Positions 22,835 to 30,000 of a DNA stretch of 30,000 nucleotides are shown piece after piece. Origin of the DNA: Actinidia chinensis (taxonomy: Eukaryota > Streptophyta > Magnoliopsida > Ericales > Actinidiaceae); contig VIGQ01001197.1 in assembly GCA_009663005.1 (NCBI GenBank), positions 1 to 30,000 of the forward strand, in the 5' to 3' direction. The position numbers were made by a program, and so were the translations under genes. Positions within the stretch are counted from its first letter, which is position 1; every line of letters starts with the position of its first letter. Below the pieces are notes generated by a model, which saw only the letters and a list, made by a program, of their open reading frames with translations, had not been told where the DNA came from and did no database searches.

Positions 22835-23005
22835 TAGTAATAAATTTGTGTTATACTCGGAATGAAAAACAAAGAAACTTTTTAATGATTATTTGTTTTG
22901 TAAATCAACGTAACAAGTCACTAGGTATTAACACTGGAAACTAGTTTGTAAAAAAGTGTAACCATATTCATCATTAAGCCCCATGTTTGTACTAACTTTT
23001 ATTTA
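22835..23005. repeat. Module C, copy 2
   Basis: Partner of 11115-11296. Here it follows module B almost directly, which probably shows the compact arrangement of the block. Confidence 0.7.
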
Positions 23006-23059
23006 ACCATTACCTCCGCAAAATGATTGGATCATATCATGGGGCATGATAGACCAAAG

Positions 23060-23280
23060 TTCACTGGTTAGCACCGTGGAAAAGCAATTGTGCTAGGTCA
23101 TCAATGAGGCTTGTTTAGAGGATTTTCCCATTCTCTATTGTTAAATCACTGATTCTTGTGTCATTTTTCACATATAAAAGTATTTTGTTACCATGACCGA
23201 TCTTTGTGGTATGGCATATGTGGCTTTACCCAAAGCGTGGTTTTTGCCAAAATTTTGACAAGTATTTTAACACATCAGAG
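23060..23280. repeat. Module D, copy 2
   Basis: Partner of 17015-17230, about 55 bases after module C. The following 23281-23667 is AT-rich with no partner identified in copy 1 and no gene seen. Confidence 0.7.
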
Positions 23281-23667
23281 GAGAAGGGTTATTTTTTCAA
23301 GATCTAGGCAAAAAATGGTTTTGAAAACACTTAGCATAAATCACTTACAAATGCCTTGAAGCATATCTACTGGTTTATGTCATTTAAAATATCAAAATGG
23401 TTTAAGGACAATTTCAATCAACAAAATAATTAAGCTTTTAGAAACATCATATTATAACTCTTTCAAATATTATTCCAATAAGGTCTCGTGAGATTGGACT
23501 CTAGTAGTTTTGGTAGGATGTTTTTTCTTTAATAAATTTTTATTATTATAATCAAAAGTTAAATTTATACGGCCTCATCTTGAATAAAGGAATGCTAAAA
23601 CAAAACGAATAATAGGTTCACTGATAGTTGGTGCAAAAAAACTGGTTGTATAGTGGTTTTTCAAATA

Positions 23668-24936
23668 CTCATAAACGCATCAAATGAATTAGGTTCCATT
23701 ATCATTTGGGTACTTTTATAGTTATTTTTTTTTTGGTTTATAGCATTGTTGAACCTTTTTTTTCTTTCTTGGGTTGGTTTTAGGAAGAAAAAAAAGAAGC
23801 GTTCTTGGACCCGAACAGTGGTGGTTCCCAGGGGGAGGGCGGGGGCCATGACTCCTCCCCAAACATGTTGAAAAATCCAAACAAAAAAAAAAATATTTTT
23901 TTTTATAATTTTTTCTATTACTTTAAATATTTGCCTATTGAATATACATAATTGGCCCCTAAACATTTTTACTGAAATGTCTATTAAAAATGTATAGTTC
24001 AGCCCTCCTAAACGAAAACCTGCGTCCGCCATTGGACCCACCAAATGTGATCCAATTGCAGTTGACAAATGGTTAATCCATAAATTTAATAAATGATTCT
24101 GTCCAAAAGACGAAGCTGAAGAGATCAAGTAGCAACACATTGAACATTTGGTCATCGCCAAACATTGGTCTTTTTGATGAACAAAATATTAAACAATGAT
24201 TGTTCTCCGGGAGCAAAGACAACCTATGTGAAGCATTGCGTGATCTACCAATCTCTGCCTTCATTTTAGGGTTGTTGTACGGCAGTGTAATAATTACTTC
24301 TTCACAAATGTTGTTCTGAGTTACCCACTCAATTCAACACCCATTTAGAGAGGACACCCACTCGACCTGTGCCAAAAGCCTTGAAACGGTTTGCATATTT
24401 TGGGTTTGTAATTGCTTGCAATAAAACTATGCAATGGATTCTCCTTCAATATGCGGAGTGCAAAGATTTTTACCCTGATGCCAGGGGTTGCTACCTATCT
24501 GCGGACATATCAAACATGAAGTCACAAGCACCGTCTTACTCTGACACGTCCAGCACCATCTTACTCTGACAAATTAACATAGGAGCTCGCCGGCAAGTAG
24601 TGACTGTTCAGATAACTTAATGTGATCTTGCATCAATGTGATATTGTGATTTATCATGCACAGAATTGTGCCGATGTTGCCCACCATCTCTGAAGCATAA
24701 ATACGCAAAACACCCCTTTGTCTTAAATATTATCCATTCATGACCATCGGGCGAGTGTAAAAAATTTTTTTTTTTTTTTCTTTAATGTGAACTTTATGAG
24801 GATGAAGTAAACCCAAAGGGAATGTTCTACAATCTGTGTTGAATGTGATCAAGTCGATTTCATTGAGATTGCGTTCAATCTTATCGGGCGTATTTCAATA
24901 TCAAGTCTGGGGCATCCTTTAAGGTGGAAGGTCACC
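23668..24936 (+). pseudogene. DC1-domain gene remnant; module E copy 2, truncated by a foldback element
   Basis: This aligns with 18485-19618. The first unit is reduced to CSGSKDNLC (about 24200-24225) and, out of frame, a decayed LHKC-type end near 24300-24335. The second unit keeps IACNK (24412-24425) and the segment equivalent to NGFLFNCAKC (24433-24472), now broken. The third unit of copy 1 (CNACGK to LHLECA) has no counterpart: homology stops at GGTGGAAGGTC (24925-24936), where the foldback element begins. A small hAT-like insertion (23816-24034) lies upstream. No reading frame survives. It is probably the older or faster-decaying of the two DC1 copies, though this is inferred only from its damage. 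Confidence 0.65.
23816..24034. mobile_element. Small non-autonomous hAT-like element (about 219 bases)
   Basis: The ends are inverted: CAGTGGTGGTTCCCAGG on the left, and the right end reads CAATGGCGGACGCAGG in reverse complement. A terminus starting CAGTGGCGG is typical of plant hAT-type elements. Flanks begin with GACCC on both sides (23808-23812 and 24035-24039), a partial fit to an 8-base target duplication. The homologous place in copy 1 (about 18655-18675, CGACCGAATTG...GATCC) lacks the insert, giving an empty site. Internal frames are remnants without a transposase. Confidence 0.6.
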
Positions 24937-26200
24937 AACATTTTTAAATAGGGGACATAAACGGACCAATCTGAAGGTCACCAACATTTTAAAATAGGGT
25001 GAAATAAAACCTGACCACTCTGAAGTTCCGAGTTAATACAAAAACATTGTTGACTGTTTGAGAAATTACAATTGGGACCTCCCTGACGTTTAAAAACTTG
25101 TAACAGATTCTCCTAAAAATACACTGACCAGCCCTAAGTTCCGGGTAATACACAAAGCACCCCGAATTTCAGCTTGAATAGTGGTTGAATACTTATATGC
25201 TATTTTTTGATAAAATTACTATTACCCCACAAGGATATTGATTAAATGACAAAAAAGTGAATCAGATTAAACCTATTAACCTATTTAATTGTATCACTTA
25301 CACCATTTTTGTTACTAATTTATTTGAAATAGTGATGAAATGAAAAATCGATCTGTGTTATCCATTCGCTTAAATTAAAATGCTCTTATATCTAAAATAT
25401 TATTATTTATTGGTCATTCAATCAAGATTCGTGTGGAGTAAGTCATAATAACTTTGTCAAAAAGAATGACATATATGATATTCTAACTACTATTCAATGA
25501 CGTAATGAGATGGACAGTCAATCTTGCTAAAGTACGATTGACGGATGGGGGAATTTGTTATAAGTTTTAAAAAGTAAGGGAGGTAGCGTAATTTTTCAAC
25601 CGTCAGGGAATCTGATTAGGCAAATCTCAGGAGAAAATTATATATTTGAACCAAAAATTTAGAGATGGGCAGTGTTATTTCCTCTTAAATATTTAGGTAT
25701 TTTATAATCGTCACATTGTGGTAGCACCAGTATTAAATCATCCACAATAGCAAAATATTCCCTGAGGGCATAACACAAGGGATTGTCGAGTCAACAAGGT
25801 CAGATTCTGACAGAGTAGCAGCTCATCTTCATATTAATTGTTTAGCATACTTTACGATGTATTATGGCAACGAGGTGAATTTGTCAACTCTCTAAGTACA
25901 TCTTCTATATTATGAACCACGTTGATTTGAAAAAAATTATTTGGAAAACAGATCAAGGTAACAAATAGTTCAAAACAGCTCAATACAGCTTCAATCAGGC
26001 TATCATTCATCTTTACAAAATGTTTATATGTTTGCTGAGTGATATGCAGCTTGATGATCTCTTGTTGATTTTTTAATTATTTGTGCGGTGAGTTGGCAAT
26101 ATGATTAAGTGATTTTGAATGTCAACTCTTCTGGAAACTTCAAAGCTCATCTTAGGTATCTAAAGAATATGTATTTGTACAAAGTAACTAATATAGTCTA
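24937..26200 (+). mobile_element. Foldback transposon copy, left partner of a long inverted pair
   Basis: Reverse complement of 28700-30000 aligns along most of this stretch. Landmarks are GTTCCGAGTTAATAC, TACACTGACC with CCCTAA, ATGCTATTTTTTGA, ATTGATTAAATGAC with AAAAAGTGAATCA, ATGCTCTTATATCTAAAATA, CAGATTCTGAC with GTAGCAGCTCATCTTCAT, GAACCACGTTGATTTGAAA, and ATTTTGAATGTCAACTCTTC. About 25001-25690 is itself palindromic: 25001-25290 matches the reverse complement of 25370-25690. Subterminal GGTCACCAACATTTTAAA units repeat at 24937 and 24977. No transposase gene is visible. The pattern suits a non-autonomous element with long terminal inverted repeats; superfamily not determined. Confidence 0.75.
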
Positions 26201-26374
26201 TTGAGGCTACGTTTGTTACTTGCTAAAAAATATGTATCATATTTTTCTTATTTTTTCTTACTTTTGATTTTCTTCTATGGTTTTTTTATTTTAATTTTTT
26301 TCACGTAATCAATTGAAGATATATTAAAAAAACTACGCAAAAAGAACCTCATCATCTTTAGGTTCAGATGTTAT

Positions 26375-27275
26375 AGCATCTTGTCCCACCACTCGCCCGG
26401 CCCACACCATACCCCTCTTTCCGAGATCCCCTTTCCTCATTTTCTTGTAGGCATGCATTGGTAGTGGTAGTGGTTAGTGGCGATGATAGAGTGGTGGTGA
26501 TTTGGAGGTAGTTTAGCAGCAACAGTGAAGAGAGCTGCGACTCCAAGAAACCCTAAAATTATCTTTCTTTGAAATTGGTGAATTTTAACAAGTTGTAGCG
26601 GTCTATAATACTTTTCGATTTCTCTTAAATTAAAGAGCAGAAAAATTTATAAAAATCTGTAAAAAATTTATTAAAGAGAAAAAAAAAAAATGCAAATAAT
26701 ACAAAATATGAAACCAAATTTTAAAAAGTCTATTACAAAAAAAAACATAAACAAAAATTAATTTTTTTCTTATTTTTAATGAACTTTAACAAGTGTAGCC
26801 GAGGTTAATACTTTGTGTTTCTCTTACTCCAGAAAACATGAATGGTCTTTCTTTGGAATTGGTAAATTTAACCAGTGTAGCGGTCTATATATTTTTTCAT
26901 TGCTCTTTAAAACAAAAAGAGTAAAAAAAATTATTAAAATGTATAAAAAAAAAATCATTACAGAGAAAAAAAATGCAACTAATAAAAATGAACCAAATTT
27001 TAAAAAGTCTACTAACGAAAAAAAAAATAAACAAAATCATTTTTTTCTTATTTTTAATGAAACTTTAACAAGTGTAGCCGCTTGTATAATACTTTTGGTT
27101 TTCTTAACAACTAAAAGAGTAAGAAAAATTATTAAAATCGTAAGAAAAATCATTAATTAAGAGAAAAAAACATAAAAATTATGGCTAAACAAAAAAAAAC
27201 AGTTAAATATAATTATTCAACCGAAACAAAAAAGGCGAATTAAAATAGTTTTCGCTCCCCAAACGAGAAATTTAT
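26375..27275. repeat. Module F, copy 2: GT-rich part plus amplified A/T-rich tandem repeat
   Basis: 26375-26440 resembles 17265-17315 (TTTCCGAGATCCCC, TTTCCTCATTTT). 26450-26560 is a decayed version of the 20364-20640 unit. 26560-27275 matches 20640-20880 but is expanded: AACTTTAACAAGTGTAGCCG-like motifs recur at about 26583, 26786, 26866 and 27063, so spacings alternate near 200, 80 and 200 bases. Each long spacing carries ATGAACCAAATTTTAAAAAG and a TTTTTTCTTATTTTTAATGAA block. A 115-residue plus-strand frame (26813-27160) is poly-Lys/Asn low complexity from the A runs and is not a gene. Confidence 0.75.
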
Positions 27276-28079
27276 CAATTAAGACAGTGCAACTACAGGA
27301 TTAGATGCAATTTTAAAAAGGATTTATTAGTAAAAATCTAGCCCACAGAACGTAGATCTTCAATATCCTAACAAAAAATATTTTTGAAAAAAAAATTGTC
27401 CTGCACTAGCAAGTAGTCAAATGAATTTTTGGTCTAAGGCCTAATTGGGGTGTCGGTGGTGGTGATTTTTTTTTACTTTTTTTTTGGCTTATATTCGTTT
27501 TTCGAGTTTTTGGGTTTAGAGTTTAGAAACACATCATTCCTCCCTCTCACTAAAAATAAAAAAATAAATTAAACTAAAAGGTAAATCCATGACCTGTGAC
27601 AGTAGGTTCCATGGCTTAAATATAATAATTTTGTTTATTTAAGTTAATATCATGTTGTTTATTTTAGGGATATTTTGCTTGATTGGGCCTTTCGTAGTAA
27701 TTCTATGACTTAGTAGATTAGGGTTATATCTTTTTCTTATTAAGAGACTTTGGTTACAATTTGTAAGTAGATTATGATTATGAATAAAGAGAAAAAACGA
27801 TTGTTGTTTCTTCTCTCCAATCTTTGATTCTAACGGAAAACTAAACTTTCCTTTCCCTTCTACATCGGTTCGTATTTTCGATTTTTCTAACTTGATGATC
27901 GTAGTGCATTAATTGTATTATATCATGCGTCAATTGTGGTGTTCAAAATGGTGTTGGTGGTGTGGGCATTGATGTGAAAGATGTAGTGGTGTGGTGGCAG
28001 GTAGTATACAGTGACTGTAATAGTGGCATGATAATTGGGGTGGAGAGTTAGTGGAGGTGGAGTTACCCTCAGTATTATG
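27276..28079. other. Spacer inside the inverted pair, with a GT-rich block
   Basis: Mostly AT-rich and without a gene. 27936-28020 (GTGGTGTTCAAAATGGTGTT followed by GGTGGTGTGGGCATTG) resembles the start of the 144-base unit of module F, so it may be another diverged copy. Confidence 0.5.
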
Positions 28080-28628
28080 GTTATCAGATGGATCAACCGG
28101 CGGTTCAATTGGTCAAACGAGAGAACCAGACACTGAAACGATTCGGAAATATATATTACCGAAAATGCAAGTGAACGGGATTAAAACCGATTGAACCAGA
28201 CGTATTTTATCGAAACTCGGCCGTTTCTTTAATCGTTTTGAACCGGCCGATTTTTAACAGATAAATTAATTTGTTAATTTTTGAAGTTTGGTCCAGAAAA
28301 CTTTGAATTGAAATTTTGAATTTTAATTTTTTTAATATTTTTTCAATGATTACTTTTTTACTATTTTATGGTTCACAATAGGTATTAATTTAAACCCACT
28401 TGGTCAATTTTTTCTAAGAGCACTTGAAAATTATATATAATGCGTTCAATTAGTAATATTCATGTATACTTGATATTTTAAATATTTTCTATCATTAAAC
28501 TTTAAATACCTAAATAGTAGTTGAATGGGTAAAAAAAAATATTTTTTTATTTTTATTAATATAAGACTGGTGATTCAACGTTAAACCAGGGTTTGGACCG
28601 ATTTAATGTCCGATTCGGTTCTGATAAC
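28080..28628. mobile_element. Short terminal-inverted-repeat element (about 550 bases)
   Basis: Both ends start GTTATCAGA in inverted orientation (28080-28088 and 28620-28628), followed on both sides by CCG/TCGG-rich sequence. The interior near the ends is rich in GAACCGG, CCGATT and GGTTCAA words and the middle is AT-rich. This is the appearance of a plant MITE. No coding capacity. Target duplications are not clear. Confidence 0.5.
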
Positions 28629-28699
28629 TCATGCCCTACACGTATTGAAGTATTGAAAGACCTTGACAAGACTTAATTTACAGATTGCCACACATTGAC

Positions 28700-30000
28700 T
28701 GGAGTTTTGAGACTCAATAGACTATTAGGTTATTTTTGTACCTAAATACATATTCTTGATATACCTAAGATGAGCTGTTTGATGAAGGTTTCCCAAGAAG
28801 AGTTGACATTCAAAATCACTTTATCATATTTGCAAATCACAGCACAAATAATTAAAAAAACTCACGAAGGGAGGGATCAGTCAGTATAGCATATAATCAG
28901 CTAAACAAATAAAACATTTTGTGAGAATGAATGATTAGCATGAGTTGAGCTGTAATGAGTGGTTGTGAACTATTTGTTACCTTGTCCTGTTGCCAATAAT
29001 CTTTCAAATCAACGTGGTTCATAAGATAGATATGTGTACGTAGAGAGTTGACAATTCACCTCGTTGCATAAATAAATCGTAATAAGATGCTAAAACACAC
29101 ATATATGAAGATGAGCTGCTACTGCAAGAATCTGACCTTATGGACGTCGGACAAGCCCATGGTTTATGCCCATCAGGGAATATTGTTATGTTATGATAAT
29201 TAATATGGTGCTGCCAAGTGTGGGAATATGATTATTGGGTACTGATATTAATATGTGCTGCCAAGTGTGACGATTGTAAGAATACCTAAATATGTAACGA
29301 GTGAATTACATACTCTCTCTGAGATTTCGGGTTAGAAATTATAATAAATATCCTTGAGATGTGCCTTTAATACAGATTCCCCTGGAAGGTTGAAAAAATT
29401 ACACTAACTCCCTTACTTTTTAAAAACTTTAAAAATTCCCCCATCGTCATCGTCTTTTTAAGCAAAATGGAAGGTCCATCCATGACGTCAATTGAATAGT
29501 AGTTGGAATATCATATATGCTTCTTTTTGAACAAAATTATTATATACTCCACAAGAATATTGATGAATGACCAACAAATAATATTTTAGATATAAGAGCA
29601 TATTGATTTAAGTGCTGGATAAAAATGATCGAATTTCATTCACTATTCAAATAGATTAGGAACGAAAATGGTTGTGTATTTGTTGTTTGTAAGTGATACA
29701 TTTAAATAGTTAATAGGCAATATGATTCACTTTTTGGTCATTTAATCAATTTCTTGTGGTATTAGTAAATTTGTCAAAAAATAGCATATATGGTATTTTA
29801 ATACTATTAACCTTGAAGTAAGTGGTGATGCTTTGTGTATTAACTGGAACGTTAGGGGTGGTCAGTGTATTTCCAGGGGAATCTGTTCAAGTTTCAAAGA
29901 GGTCTTGAAATTTCTCAAACTGCAATATGCTTTGTGTATTAACTCGGAACCTCAGGATTGATCAGTTTATCCCCCAATTTGAAATGTCTGAAACCATCAA
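28700..30000 (-). mobile_element. Foldback transposon copy, right partner of the inverted pair, runs off the window
   Basis: This is the reverse complement of 24937-26200 with small indels; landmarks are listed there. GTGTATTAACT(C)GGAAC units recur at 29837 and 29936, and AAGATGAGCTGCTACTGCA lies at 29109-29127. The internal palindrome of the left copy is also present (about 29310-29990). The outer end lies beyond the window. No transposase was seen. Confidence 0.75.

Noticed and set aside
23661..24161. A 166-residue minus-strand ORF, the longest in the window
   Set aside because: It reads through the hAT-like insertion and poly-A runs, opposite to the DC1 remnant, so it is a chance frame.
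26813..27160. A Lys/Asn-rich 115-residue plus-strand ORF
   Set aside because: It is produced by A-rich tandem repeats and has no conserved motif.

Overview
This window looks like nuclear DNA from a land plant, most likely a eudicot. It is strongly AT-rich with many homopolymer runs. The protein-coding traces have spliced, GT-AG-bounded exons of a plant-type PP2C phosphatase and Cys/His-rich DC1 domains, a family expanded in plants. GC-rich hairpins of the GCCTAGGCGCTAGGCC type recall repeats I associate with woody eudicots such as Rosaceae, but that is a weak clue to species. No intact protein-coding gene was found. Every recognisable coding stretch carries frameshifts or stops, so this is a gene-poor, decayed region rich in repeats, or an assembly with many uncorrected indels, or both.

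Layout. 1-5100: three decayed PP2C copies in alternating orientation. One is a C-terminal fragment cut by the window edge (minus strand, 1-330). One is nearly full-domain with at least three coding exons (plus strand, 2053-3228). One is a C-terminal fragment (minus strand, 4556-5100). 5776-20880 and 21733-27275: two collinear copies of one composite block, called modules B, C, D, E and F here. Module B (about 1.1 kb) holds a minus-strand stretch resembling a protein-kinase DxWSLG segment. Module E is a decayed DC1-domain gene. Module F is a GT-rich tandem repeat plus an A/T-rich repeat. In copy 2 modules B to E fit in about 3.2 kb. In copy 1 the same modules are spread over about 14 kb by extra sequence.

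Repeats shape the rest. A large inverted repeat (10550-11090 against 12285-12735) encloses module C of copy 1 and a GC-rich hairpin element. Copy 2 carries a small hAT-like insertion in module E that is absent from copy 1. A long inverted pair of foldback elements (about 24937-26200 against 28700-30000) begins inside the copy 2 DC1 gene, cutting off its last domain, and flanks module F and another short terminal-inverted-repeat element.

There is no operon-like or pathway context. I found no convincing new functional system. The interesting content is structural: nested palindromes, a datable tandem block duplication with empty and filled insertion sites, and parallel decay of PP2C and DC1 copies.
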